A stretch of DNA of 64,000 nucleotides, from assembly GCA_036898135.1 (NCBI GenBank), contig CM072511.1, forward strand, positions 46,114,641 to 46,178,640, read 5' to 3'. Source of the DNA: Oncomelania hupensis. Taxonomy: Eukaryota; Mollusca; Gastropoda; Littorinimorpha; Pomatiopsidae. The notes beneath the pieces were generated by a model. The model was given only the letters and a program-made list of their open reading frames with translations, was not told the origin of the DNA and did not search any database. A program made the position numbers and the translations under genes. Of the stretch, positions 42,955-63,409 are shown piece after piece. Every line of letters begins with the position of its first letter. The first letter of the stretch is position 1.

Positions 42955-45029
42955 GCATTGAGTACAACATTGGGCGCATACCCATGGCCAGCTGTGATTT
43001 CTCAACCCGGGTGTACTCCTATGATGATGTTGAAGGTGATCTTCAGCTGACACATTTTGCTCTTGCTTCTGAGGATTTGAAACTCAAAGTATGGTTTATT
43101 TTTATTCTCCCCATCCCCTCACCCCTTCTCATTGAACTATTGTTTACAAGGACATTAATACATTATAGGTCGTAATGTTGAGAAAATCTGTTGCAGTTGT
43201 AGAATGGTAGAGTTGATTTGTCCAGCACAGCTGATGTTCTACAGTATGGGAAAATATTTTATTATATTTTTTTAACATAAATAATACAGTTAATATACTT
43301 ACAAGGTAGTTATTTGTAGAGTTAATCTATTAAATCTGCATGAATTTTTAAAATAGTATGAGTTTTTCCCATTTGCTTACTTTAACTTTCTTACTTTTTT
43401 TGTTTGTTTACTGTATTTGTAAAAAAAAAAAAAATATCACTTTTAACAACTTTTAGCTCATTTAACCTGTTTTTTTATTTCTATTTTTAAAATTTTTTGT
43501 CTCACATAGATTCCATACATCAGGCAAGCTTTGAACCTGACAGAAGGGAAGCTTCGTTTGTTTGGTAGTCCCTGGAGTGCTCCGTATTGGATGAAAACGG
43601 AACACAACATGACCGGAAATGGATCACTGATAGGTCAACCTGGTGGGCCGTATTTCAAGGCATGGGCCGACTATTTTGTCAAGTAAGTTTTGTGCTAAAT
43701 AATAATAACAAACATAATACAGGATGCTATCACACACTTTGTTTCTTCAATGGAACTCAAAGCGTGGAGATCTGAAGAGATCGCTATTATAGAAGTTGGA
43801 ATATAAATCAATTTAAAATTTTATGTTCACTGCATCCAATACCATTCTTGAAGGGAGGGAGGAAACTGGAGAAAACCCTCAGTGTCCTGAAAAGTCTTGT
43901 ACCTAAGTCGCATAAGTTTGTTACATGCAGGGTTCAAACCTGCAACCTTCGTCATAGGAAACTAGTCAATCACTCAGTGGAGCTAATAAATGACCCACTA
44001 AATGACTTTAACATTTTGTTCTGTAGTAACATAGGTGTAAAATACATTTTCCACAACTGCTGCAGATCAATGAATAGTGAACCTGGTGGGCCTGGGCGAA
44101 GTATTTTGCCAGGCAGATTTTGAACTTAATGATTTCAGTAATGCCTGATGGAGTAATATAGGATGATTTTTCACTCATGGTTTATATCAGAAGGTGCAAA
44201 GTATGTTTGTCTTTTGGCTTTAAGTGTTCAAATTTGAGCTCGGATGCATGGAGCAGTTTTAACCAATTATCCAAGACAATAACATTTGTCCTAGTTCAGA
44301 ATGTGTCGTAAGCGATGGTTTGTTCCAGGTTTATTCCCAAACTTGATCTACATTTATGCTATTCTAGGTCAGGTATAAGCTAGGTTAAAAGATCATGGAC
44401 ACACTGGTACAACAGTGCATGACTAGTCCCGAAAATCAGCGATATGCACTGAAACAGTAGACATAGGTGCTAAACAAATTGCACACAAATAAAACTATAC
44501 ACTGATCTTTGTATTTTGACTGTCAGGCAGTGAACAGTGAATGTTCTAAATCCAGTAATATAGCTTAACAAAAAAAAAAAAAGCTGATGTGCATTATTCA
44601 ACTGTTACAGATTTGTGCAAGCGTACCAGAAGCAGGGTGTTCCTATTTGGGGCCTGACTTTACAGAATGAACCGACAGATGGTGAGGTGTACAAATTCTC
44701 CTTCCAGGCTATGGGCTGGACACCAGAGATGCAGCGTGATTTTATCAAAGTAGACCTTGGACCTGCGCTTCACAGTAATGGCTTGCAAAACATTCAGCTG
44801 ATGATTCTTGATGACCAGCGCCTCTTTCTCCCTCACTGGGCAAAAGTTGTGGGTTGATCATTATTGTTTGTTCTTTATTAGTTTACATGGGGATGTGTTT
44901 ACAACCCAAACAAAGTTAAACAGTTTAAATCTGGGTTAAAATTGTGCGTGAAATTATTTGTTGGAGTGTTTAAACAAACAAACAAACAAACAATTTTATA
45001 CTGACCTTGAGTGTTTTAAATTAACAATC

Positions 45030-45647
45030 TGTTACATTGAAACGCGAATGGTAGTACGTCGGAAACGCGCACGATAGATCTAATCGTTTCGATTTGCAAA
45101 GTATTCAATAATAGAGTTTATTTACCTTTGATTTGAGTTTGCGTTGTTGTTAGGAGAGGCTTTGTATAACGTTGATAATTTTCGTTAGTCGATATTGTTG
45201 TAGAATTCTCTGGATCCCCTTGTTTACTATCGATCGAAGTTTCTTGATGGACGTAGATAATGGCGAATATTCTGGGACGGGAAATAATTATGTATGACGT
45301 AAAACAGTAATGACGAAGTTAGAAGCGATTGGTTAAATTGCGTCAAACGAGATTGATCCAGGTTATTCGGGAGTATCAAGAGACTATTTAAGTGCCGCGC
45401 TGTTTCAAAAATAGGATAGTGAAGTTATAGTTGTTGAAAGTTGTTAAGTTGAGTTGAGAATTGTATGCAGTTGTTGATGTGTGCTGAATAAAAGTGGAAA
45501 ACTTCATACGTCGACTTTGTGACTTGTATGCTGTTTGAGCAGGCTGCGTGGATAAACGAATCTGAGTTACACCTTATCAGGAATTCAGCATTGGGGCTGA
45601 ATCAGATACTGATAAAGAAAAACACCATCATCGAACCGAGTGTAACA
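45030..45647 (+). mobile_element. Solo LTR with 5-bp target duplication
   Basis: 618 bp starting TGTTACATTG and ending GTGTAACA (TG...CA with short inverted ends). It is flanked by CAATC at 45025-45029 and 45648-45652. Internally there is a TATTTAAG promoter-like word at about 45386 and AATAAA at 45487. It fits the LTR of a Ty3/gypsy-type retrotransposon after internal recombination. It lies in GBA copy 2 intron 6. Confidence 0.8.
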
Positions 45648-46386
45648 CAATCCTAGGGTTAAATTTTTTCATTCTATATTAGTCTATATGTATTGAAGAT
45701 CCCTTTCAGTTGTTCCATGTTGAAGCATGTTTGTCAGTGTTTGTTCTTCGGTTTCTGGCTAGACTTAAGATACTGTGTGCTTTCCAGGTTTATTCAGATC
45801 CAGACGCTCTGAAGTATATCTCCGGTGTGGCCATACATTGGTATTTGGATGACTTTGTTCCCATCAACGTTTTGGATTTCACCCATGACATGCAACCTGA
45901 CAAATTCATCTTCGGCACAGAAGCCTGCGTTGGGGATCGCCCATGGGAACAGAAAGTATCACTCGGTGATTGGGGACGAGGAGAGATGTACGCTCACGAC
46001 ATTATTGGGGTAGTTTTTTTTTTTTTGTGCTTTGTATTGTATCAAAATAAAGTTACAATCAGAATAAAATCATTCTCTCTGGACCTCCGGTACAGAAAAT
46101 TTAAAACATTAATTTTTTATGAATGCAGCTTAAAAAAAAAATTATTAGACATGCTTCATTTTTAATTGACAAATAATTGTGTACATCATTTGACTCGGTT
46201 TTTACAAAAAGGTAAAGTTTAGGTTTTATCTAGGGTTTTTTTTTTTTAAAAGGGGGGTTAAAATATTTTGTCAATGCAAGAAAAGTATGAAGAAGAAATT
46301 TTGGACATGAAGGAAAAGGCGAAGAGTTATCTCCCTTTATTTATATTGTAGCATTTTCTGATTCACACAAACTGATTGCAGTTTTT

Positions 46387-46432
46387 TAGATTGGGGGGGG
46401 GGGGGGGGGGAGGGGGGGGGGGGTAAGTGAGG
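46387..46432. repeat. Poly-G tract
   Basis: About 35 G within 40 bases in GBA copy 2 intron 7, a potential G-quadruplex and a likely place for sequencing error. Confidence 0.9.
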
Positions 46433-47119
46433 TAGGGGAGGTGTGTTGAGGGTGGCAGTAAAAAGGAGTGTAATAAATAAATTATTTTGGTATAAAAAGA
46501 ATAAATGTAAATTATTGGACTTCATATTTTCTGCACACTGCCCTAACCGCTACTTTTACCAGCATGGTCAGCTTTAAGTTTCATTAATTGTTTTTGCTTT
46601 CTTGCACACAGGACTTGAACCATTGGGTGACGGGCTGGACTGACTGGAACATGGCACTAAATTTAGAAGGTGGACCCAACTGGGTGAAAAACTTTGTCGA
46701 CAGTCCAATCATTGATTGTAAACGCTTCAAGTGGGGAATTCTACAAGCAGCCCATGTTTTATGTGCTGGCTCATTTCAGGTAGGTAAATCACGGATTATG
46801 TAGTTAGTTCGTGAGTTGGTTAATTATGTATTTATTTACTAGTTACATGGGTGCAACTGCTCCATCTGGAAGTTTGATTTCTGTACGTCTTTCTAAAATT
46901 TTCTAGTAGGAAAAATCTAAATTTTTCTTAGAATTTTTTTTTTTAACAACAATTGTAACTAAAACTGACCCTCCATCCAAAGTTTGTTACTATGTAGTTA
47001 CTATTTTTACTGTAATTTCATATTTTGTCTGTATTATGGAAACATGTGCCATTTTCTGATGAGTATTATTTTATGTTACTGCGCAGTTTTGAGTTGAATG
47101 GCTCAACATGTTATTGTCT

Positions 47120-47732
47120 TACCCCGTAGGGGTGCCGGGGGTTTCCAGTATAAATAGTATCCACACTTTCTGGAAATTGTGTGCTTTAAATTCCCACTGT
47201 CGCTATCTTTCTCCTTTGTTCTTTCTCATTCCTACTCTGCTATATCAATCTACTACACTATCTTCTTCTTTGTTAGACCAGTCACCTACCTTTTTTCTTG
47301 AAAACTCTTCTGAAACAAAACTCCTCATTTGTGTGTGAGGTCTGTTGGATCAGCTTGGGAATATTGGACGCTTACTGCCAGGTGGTCACCTGGGGCTTCC
47401 TATGATGTTATATTATTTGGCAATGTAGGCATTTTATATGTATGTGTTTTGTTGATATTTTATAATGATGTTTATATTCTATTTTGTTTTTGTAAACAGG
47501 GGTTCGATTAATTAGAGTATAGTCTCAGAGTCCCCTGCATGGGATGTCTTTATTGTAAAGTGACGAGCTGGTGGAGTACATTCAGTTTTACCACTAGAGT
47601 TGTTTCGGCAGATCTTTTATGCGGATCAGGGGCAAGTCCTCTTTCAGCGAAGTTGTGTCTTGATTTTGTGGTTCTGATTCGGCTCTTTGCAGTACACTGG
47701 ACCCTGTAAGCAATATGAATAACTAACTAACT
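47120..47732 (+). mobile_element. Element A with 12-bp target duplication
   Basis: Short form, 613 bp, with an (AACT)n tail. It is bounded by ATGTTATTGTCT at 47108-47119 and 47733-47744. It lies in GBA copy 2 intron 8. Confidence 0.9.
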
Positions 47733-47855
47733 ATGTTATTGTCTGGTCTAAGGAGTTTGGAGAAGTTGTGAAAATTCCAAGCCCTATTATTTAAATACTG
47801 CTTATAGTCAACCCCTGCAGATCTCTGGGTCGACCGATGGGTTTCGAAGAACGGA

Positions 47856-47877
47856 TATTATTATAATTATAATTATA

Positions 47878-47958
<81 letters not shown>
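47856..47958. repeat. (ATT)n microsatellite
   Basis: About 30 ATT units, preceded by ATTATA repeats. Confidence 0.95.
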
Positions 47959-47962
<4 letters not shown>

Positions 47963-48316
47963 TCAGCCTTAGTGTAAATACCAGGTTGCTTGTCGTTTTT
48001 AGGCCTTCTCTGTCTATTTACCTTGACCTTTTTTTTTTATTTGTATTTTTTCCTTACTCACTGTTGTTTGTTTCTTTTAATCCCCCTTTCTTAACCACTT
48101 ATGTTGTATCTGAACTCAACAAGCTACAAGACAAACTGTGATTTGTAAAGTATATTTTCAACATCAGCGTCGTTGTGGACACAGATCTTGTTTGCATAAT
48201 GGATGCATTATTGAATGTCTTTCTGATCTTCATAGTGACAAACACAATCACACACTTTGAAATATTACAACACATTTGTAAAGAGTGGTTAAGGGTTACA
48301 TATGTTAAATTATTAT

Positions 48317-48384
<68 letters not shown>
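48317..48384. repeat. (TAG)n microsatellite next to a splice acceptor
   Basis: About 22 TAG units ending 23 bases before exon 9 of GBA copy 2 (48408). It displaces the normal polypyrimidine tract position and offers many spurious AG acceptors upstream of the true TACAG. Confidence 0.9.
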
Positions 48385-49372
48385 AAATTATTACTTTGTT
48401 TCTACAGCAAATTCCTCATACCAGGATCGAAGCACATTTCAGTTGAATTACATGGGGCAGATGCAGGTATAGAATATACAGCTTTCATGAGACCTGATGG
48501 TATTTTGGCTATGGTTCTGTTGAACAGGTATTCACTTATTTTCTTAATACATATTCTTTCTTTCTTAATTCTTTCTTTCTGCTATGACTAAAACTCAGGT
48601 CTAAGTGTAATTATAGCCCTATTTTGACATACCTCAAGTTGATATGTGTTTCCTCAAATTTGACTCATGTGTCTTACAAATATTATATATGTTGCACCTA
48701 ATGGGTCACTACAATCTGTAAGAACAAAGTCAAGATTCAGTCATATTGAAGTTGACAGAAGTATGACATTCGGAAGGAAACCATGAATAAGAATTAAAAC
48801 AACTCACAAACAGTTTGCATTCAGACAACTCGCATCAATACAAACAACTCATGTTTGAGTGAACGGGTATACACTGGGGTCACTTCACTCAGATTTTTTA
48901 CTGCTGTACATTCACTGAGTGCCGCAATATGAAGAAACAACCCACAGTCAGCGATGCCTAAAAGACTAATGATGTGACTTTCAAGCTGCAATCTATCAAG
49001 CTTTGGTTATAATTTTTGTGTGTGTGTATCTTATATATTATGGTGCACCTTATGTATTTTTGACATTTGATTTTTGGTAAAATTCGAGCAGTGCGTTTTA
49101 TATGTATCGCGTAGCTATTAGTCCGTAAAAGACTGGATATAGCAGCTTATATTTTAGTTTAAAAAATACAGTAGTTGATTCTTGTTATTGCTTAGTTTCT
49201 TGTTCGTTAAACCGCCATATATGCTTTGACATGGTTACTATTTCGGTGTCTGCATTTTGTTTACAGGGCAAGTACTGGTGTGGAGTTGTCAATTCATGAT
49301 CCTGATGTGGGTTATATCAACATTGATTTCAGTGGCCACTCCATCAAGACAGTGTTGTGGAGGAGTAGTTAG

Positions 49373-50215
49373 GTTGAAGTAATGCATCTTGTTTTAGAGA
49401 AGTTACAGTAAGATTTGATGTTAAGTTGTTCAGATTGGAATGAAACGATGCAATCTGTGGGTACATTTGGAAAAGTATATATATGGAAATAGTTTTCAGC
49501 ATCGTTATGTCATTGCTATGACCAAAACTTTGTTACGTTTATGGAAAATAAAACCGTTGTTGGCATGGAATAGTGTCTAGAATATTTAATAATTATATTA
49601 GTATGGACACTGATTCTTGGAAGTGTATAGTTCCTGCTAAATTTGCTTGACAACTCAACCCTATAACAAAACAAAACAAAACAAAACAAAAATATTGCAT
49701 AGTGACTTTTAAGTTTGTTTCACTTTGGTGTTCACTTGGGGCTCCTGGATTTTGTGAGAGGGAATTTTTTTCTTTCAAAATAAGGGTAGGCTCAAAGAGC
49801 TTATTACGGAAAGAGGGGGAACTTCCATTATGTCATATACAAAAATGCGAGATGCTCTCACGGATTATTTCCCTTTGCTCGGGCTGGCTATATTTCATCA
49901 TCTGCTATATGAATGATCTGTGCGTGGTAACTTATTGAGCCTATGCCATTGCAAAAGAACATTTTTATGGCAACGTTTGCAAAAACCAAACTTTTAACCA
50001 TCATTATTATTAATATTCCGCTACTGCTGTTTTTTTTTTTTTATGTTTACTTATTGACATTTATTAGGTGCTTTTATGCTGCTTATGTGTGTATGTCATA
50101 GGTTCGTTTTCTGCCCTGGAATTTATTATTTTTTAATCAACGACAGATATTTTAAAATTAAAATATGCATGACAGACTGTTTCATTTATCCGAAACTGTG
50201 TTAATCCGTAATCTT

Positions 50216-50246
<31 letters not shown>

Positions 50247-50431
50247 GGGGGGGGGGTTGGGGGAAGAGAGAGCTCTGTCATTCAATCAATTAATCACAAT
50301 AAAGCACAATAACAAAATGTTTCACTAATAGTGTGAATTTAATTTATATCAGGTGTCCCCCTATCCCCAACCCTCTCACCTCCCACATCACTGGCTTAAT
50401 AATTTTTATTTATTTTTATTTTTTATTTTAT
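49373..50431. other. GBA copy 2 3' UTR and intergenic sequence
   Basis: The 3' UTR probably ends after AATAAA at 49547-49552. Then follows AT-rich sequence with an (AAAAC)n run at about 49666-49690 and AG and poly-G tracts at 50215-50257. No gene is seen. Confidence 0.5.
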
Positions 50432-50990
50432 TTAATCGTTCTTATATAGCGCTTTTTTAGCTCAAGAGCTGCTCAAGGCGCTGGCCGATACAGGATCTAA
50501 CTCAAGCCGCCCGAGACGCCCACCCGCAGCCTTTGGGCGCATGGTCTGACGCCCGGACAGCTGAGCACAATCCTGGGCAGCCAGGGATGGGGGAGAAGGA
50601 CCTAGGTGCATGCTGGGTGTTTTCTTGTCACCGGCACTCACCCGTCTAGGACATGAGCATCAGGATCTTTAAAGTCCGTTATGATGGAATGTATGCGACA
50701 CAGACTAGACCTCGGTTTATACTCTCATCCGAAGGACATATGACTTTCAAGCTGCAATCTATCAAGCTTTGGTTATAATTTTTGTGTGTGTGTATCTTAT
50801 ATATTATGGTGCACCTTATGTATTTTTGACATTTGATTTTTGGTAAAATTCGAGCAGTGCGTTTTATATGTTTCTTTGTCTCTTGGAAATTTGAAAAAGG
50901 ACTTGCCAACACAACTTTTCTTGTATCTGGCATTATGGCAATTGATGGCTGTGCAAATGTCACCGCCCTGTTTCACTCGGTCGCCTTTTG
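50432..50990. repeat. Three-part patchwork of sequences found elsewhere in the window
   Basis: 50432-50738 is the SINE-like block of 2062-2371 in opposite orientation. 50741-50871 repeats 48975-49105 (GBA copy 2 intron 9) essentially base for base, 131 bp. 50871-50990 repeats 51543-51662 (THAP exon), 120 bp. The three pieces abut without spacer. Confidence 0.8.
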
Positions 50991-51541
50991 GAGGAATAAC
51001 ATCAGTCACTTCATGGAAAATAATTAATTAATCAGACAGAACAATCAGAACCTAGACTACAACATTCCACGCAATATAGATCTAATGCGCAGAAATTCAC
51101 AGATCAGAACAAGGACTGAGTTTCTACATTACAGTTTTTTTCCAGTTTACACTCAAACGAAAAGGGATTACAACAGATCAAGGACTATTTTTGTGCCTAG
51201 GTGAGGGGTTATCTTGCACAGTATTTGATCACGAGGAGAAAACAGACTTAGTCTAATTTAACTTGTTAACATAAGCAGTTTGACGAAGCCAAACTGCCAA
51301 TCTGACATCTACTTTTGAAATATAAGCACAAATATAGTCAAATAACCTAGCAATCACGTAAACAGTGAGCGACCTGTTGAACGTAAATTGTCAGCAAGCA
51401 AACTGTTTTGGATTTAGCACATAGGTATAACATTAATCATTCAAGCCGCTCTCCGATTGTTTTAACACTAACAACACTGCAGCGGTCTTAGTTTAGGCCT
51501 ACATAAACACAAAAAAATGAAGTTTTTCAATTGCAATTTAC

Positions 51542-51681
51542 CTTTCTTTGTCTCTTGGAAATTTGAAAAAGGACTTGCCAACACAACTTTTCTTGTATCT
51601 GGCATTATGGCAATTGATGGCTGTGCAAATGTCACCGCCCTGTTTCACTCGGTCGCCTTTTGACTTTCTGCCACGAGCCAT
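51542..51681 (-). CDS. First coding exon of a THAP zinc-finger protein (partial)
   Basis: From ATG 51679-51681 (minus) it reads MARGRKSKGDRVKQGGD, then ICTAINCHNARYKKS, then FFKFPRDKE, and stops at a GT donor (51536-51541, GTAAAT) in phase 2. CTAINC plus the FFKFP motif are the N-terminal half of a THAP C2CH DNA-binding finger, which normally starts near the N-terminus. I cannot find a second exon carrying the C..H half or the AVPTIF box in 49400-51541. It may be part of a transposase-derived gene (P-element-like THAP9) or an orphan exon. A 120-bp copy lies at 50871-50990. Confidence 0.6.
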
Positions 51682-52016
51682 TTTCAGCATGTCGACAAGG
51701 GAGCATAACTCATACCTTTCGTCTCGCGGTTCTGTACCAAGTTCCTCCTCTTTCTATCATTAAGCTCTTTGGTAGGCTTCATGTCCATTAACTGTATTCT
51801 TAGGATTCCAACATTAACAGCAATATAATTATAGATAATATTTTGTGATTAGTGCTTGTGTAGAGTACATGCAGTCATGATTTATGTGTCAAGTATTTTT
51901 TTTCTTTTTGTTCAGAATGATGCTTGAATTTAAATTGTACATTTGATGCATTGGATTTTAAAGTATACTTACGATGCATAATTGATTTTTTTTTTTTAAA
52001 TTACAATTTTTATTGT

Positions 52017-52541
<525 letters not shown>

Positions 52542-52559
52542 AAAACATTCCTTTAAAGT

Positions 52560-53389
52560 TCTGCAAATTCTTTTGTGCCATTCCTATACCTTAAAGATGA
52601 TGAAGGTGCATCAGCTTTTCAATTTTAAAACCTGTCTCAACACTTTTTTGACCTAGAAAGTTGAGGGGTCGTTTTCCCTGGAACAGTACCTTTTGACCTG
52701 CCAGCTTGGGTCAGTCAACTTATTATGTGGGCAAAAATGAACCTTTTACTAATTACATTTTGTGTAGTTGATTTTGGGGGTGGGGGAAAAAGAAATGAGA
52801 TTAGTGCAAGATAATGGTAACCAAAATTTAAAATATAAATTGTAGCCAACATTTAATAGGAAAACAAATAGAAATCTTAAGTTAAAATTACTGACCATAA
52901 ACACTCAATTAGCATGTATTTGCATGCATCTTTTGAAGTTAATCACAAACCTTAAGAACGTTTTGAAGGTACCTTACTTTTGTTTTCAGTTGTGAATTTT
53001 CTTCCGTGAGGTTTGTGATGTTCTTCCATTTTCTTAACAGAAAGTAGTAGTATTTTCCATATAGTTATTACTCGATTCATGAGATTGTCTTGTTTGGCAT
53101 CCATAGACTACTAAATTGAAAACAAAACTAGGTATCCAAAACGCTAGATTGGGTTCAGGTTCAGCTTTGGAAGAAGATCCGTGTGTTTGCGCTCAAAAGA
53201 GTTATCTGTCGAGCTCCAAAGGTTTGTGTACTAGCTGTGTGCACATGTATAAAAATATTGTCATGATTGCTATTGTCTATGATTATTACTCTTAATGCTT
53301 ACAACTGATTACATCTGTGTTCGCATGAGTGGTAATGAAAAATGTTATTTATTTATAGTTTAGCATACTTTCCTGTAGTGTTAAGTGAA
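52560..53389. other. Unassigned intergenic sequence
   Basis: AT-rich, without recognisable exons, RNA genes or repeat ends. Confidence 0.5.
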
Positions 53390-53760
53390 ATTTTGTGAAA
53401 AATCATTTTTTTTACTAACAGTTGTTAATGTCTCTGGGTCAACAAAAATGGCGATTCTTTGTTTTTGAAGTCGTCATTTATTCACTGATCATTTATGAGG
53501 TCTCATGGGTATACACCATCTTACCACGTTTGGTTGGGATAGCTTAAATAGGTTCTGAGATATTAATCCATTTGCAAGATTTGCACAGACGGACGGACGT
53601 TTTTTTAAATCATTTTAAAATCTCTTTAATGTACAATTTAGTCATCTCTCACAGATTTGCAAAAATCTAGACTTTTTTTGATTGGGGATGGGGTGGGGTG
53701 GAGGGTGTGAGTAAATAGACTCACATTGCTATGCACGCAAGTCAAACAAGTTAAATTTTC
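53390..53760 (-). repeat. AGGTCA-family repeat, terminal fragment
   Basis: Shares GATCATTTATGAGGTCTCAT, CACCATCTTACCA, a CAGATTTGCAAAAATC word and the end TGCACGCAAGTCAAA with 14500-14790. Its AGGTCA sites are mostly lost. Confidence 0.6.
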
Positions 53761-55506
53761 CTTTAAATTCATTCAACAACAATAAAGGGAAAGACATAAT
53801 ACACACTGAAAGACAGAAGATAAAAAGACATAACATGGTGAAAAACACACCCGCCACTTAAAATGCCAAACGAGGTATGGGAAGTAGATGAATTTTATTG
53901 TTGAAAAAAAAAATCTCTGGCAATATCCAGGAACCTTTTTAGCAAAGCAGCAATAGGAATAGTCTAGACTGTGTACAAATACACCGATACAGTGATAACT
54001 CATGATGGTAGTAATCTATAGAGACGAGATAAAGCAAAGTACAGAAACTGAAGTTCCTCTCTTTGCACAATTACTGAAAGCTAGCAATAAAAAGCCAAGT
54101 ACAAAATATATTAACTAAGAAACATTAGATGTTTTAGTTTATCTTCCAAGTTATCACTTTGAGAAGTTGGTTGTAAAAAAAAAAAAAATTCACCGACAAG
54201 TGTAATTAACTATCTGTACAAAATCTTCAGTAGAATAGATTCTACACGTTTGATATCATCAGATGAAACTAATCTTCAGGATGGCCACCTCTCTCTCAAG
54301 CAGAACAAACAACAACAAAAAGAGAACAAAAAGTACATACAAAATAAATACCGAACATTTTTCCTATGATCTCAGATCACATGCATTGTGGAAAAAAAGC
54401 CAACTAAATAGGGGTGTCTATAATAAATTGTAAGTGATGGCGTAAAAATATTTGTACACATGATGAAACATGAAATGCGAAATAACATGACCGACACGGC
54501 CTAAGTGGGCGAAGAAGTAAAGTGGTCAGTGAGCTTTGATGTTTGTAAGAATGTAGTTGTTATAATGCCAAAGTTGTTCCCTAGGCAAATAGTTCTTCCT
54601 TTTCTTCTTTTCTACTGGGTTTTTCAAATTTTCTAGCTTTGGCATGTGTGTGGACAGACTGGCGGAATGACCCAGAAACTCTTCATGACCATGACTTCGG
54701 TCTCCCATCCTGTGGCCTTCAGTTAGGTAACGGCATCTAGCGTGCTTTTTAATGGCACAGAGCGTGATATATCAAAATAGTAATGAGCTATTGTCCAAAT
54801 TTCCATTACAAAAACCAAAAAAGCCAAAAGGTACCATGGTACTAAGGCAGCCACTACAAGTGCAGGAAAGGCTTCAACACCTTCTCTCGAAATCTTTACA
54901 TCGCAGCAAAATAATCTGTTATGATCCTCTACCGAATCAACTAAAAATGACTTGTGCTACAAAACGTTGACACAAAAACAAAGACTCCATAAAAGCCTTA
55001 TTCACACATCAGCAGACACAAGAATGAGAAGAATGTTTGAAAGAAAATGATCATCAATCGTATCACTCTGCGTTAGCCAGATCATGATGGTGCTTTACCA
55101 ACATTTCCTGCACGGGGGATGCAGCGACTGGGATTGAGGCCCATCCATATAGTACCACCAGCAGCTTTTGGCTGCACCCAAAAACGCATTTCTTTACAGT
55201 CCTCTCTTTGTACAGTAAGATGACAGGTACAAGCAACATTTATTTATTTTACAAAAAAATAAAAATCAATATATCTTTCTTTGACGTTTTGGTCAACTCA
55301 TTGCTTCATACACGCACTCCAAAATTATTTTAAAAAAACAGGCAGTAAGTAATAATAATAAGTGAAGAGTTGTAGAGGCTTCGTATCCATGTTTTGTTTT
55401 CTCGACAACAGACCAAAAATGTACAAGTGTAGTGAGATTTGCAACATAAACAGCAGTGGAGTGAGAGGAGAGCTGGCTGGATGAGGAAGGGGGCGAATCC
55501 ACCTTC
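53761..55506 (-). other. Tropomyosin 3' untranslated region and flank
   Basis: No exon is seen. The first polyadenylation candidate after the tropomyosin stop is AATAAATAAA on the minus strand at about 55237-55246. The remainder down to 53761 is non-repetitive and could be a longer 3' UTR. A plus-strand frame at 54752-54970 has no family resemblance. Confidence 0.4.

Positions 55507-63409
<7,903 letters not shown>

Larger units (their letters stand above)
40472..49372 (+). pseudogene. GBA1: Lysosomal glucosylceramidase (GH30), copy 2, frameshifted in exon 8
   Basis: Tandem paralogue of the gene at 25295. Exons: 40472-40523, 40946-41143, 42189-42332, 42955-43088, 43510-43682, 44611-44848, 45788-46009, 46612-46779, 48408-48527, 49267-49372. 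Exon 1 gives a signal peptide (MMPLYTFTALLLLFSFH). Phases match copy 1 throughout, and exons 3-6 have the same lengths (144, 134, 173, 238). Catalytic Glu254 (TLQNEP) and Glu358 (FGTEACVG) are present. Exon 8 is 168 nt instead of 164: ATTG is duplicated at 46711-46718. This shifts the frame after residue 421 and brings TGA at 48444-48446, so the product would be 455 aa instead of 516. [14 protein letters not shown] is readable only in the shifted frame. All other exons look constrained, so this is a very young pseudogene, a null allele or an assembly error. AATAAA at 49547-49552. Confidence 0.9.

Noticed and set aside
43925..43945. tRNA-like box B word
   Set aside because: No acceptor stem or cloverleaf can be drawn around it; at most a SINE remnant.
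54752..54970. 72-codon plus-strand frame downstream of tropomyosin
   Set aside because: No family resemblance and no splice context; it lies in the probable tropomyosin 3' UTR on the opposite strand.
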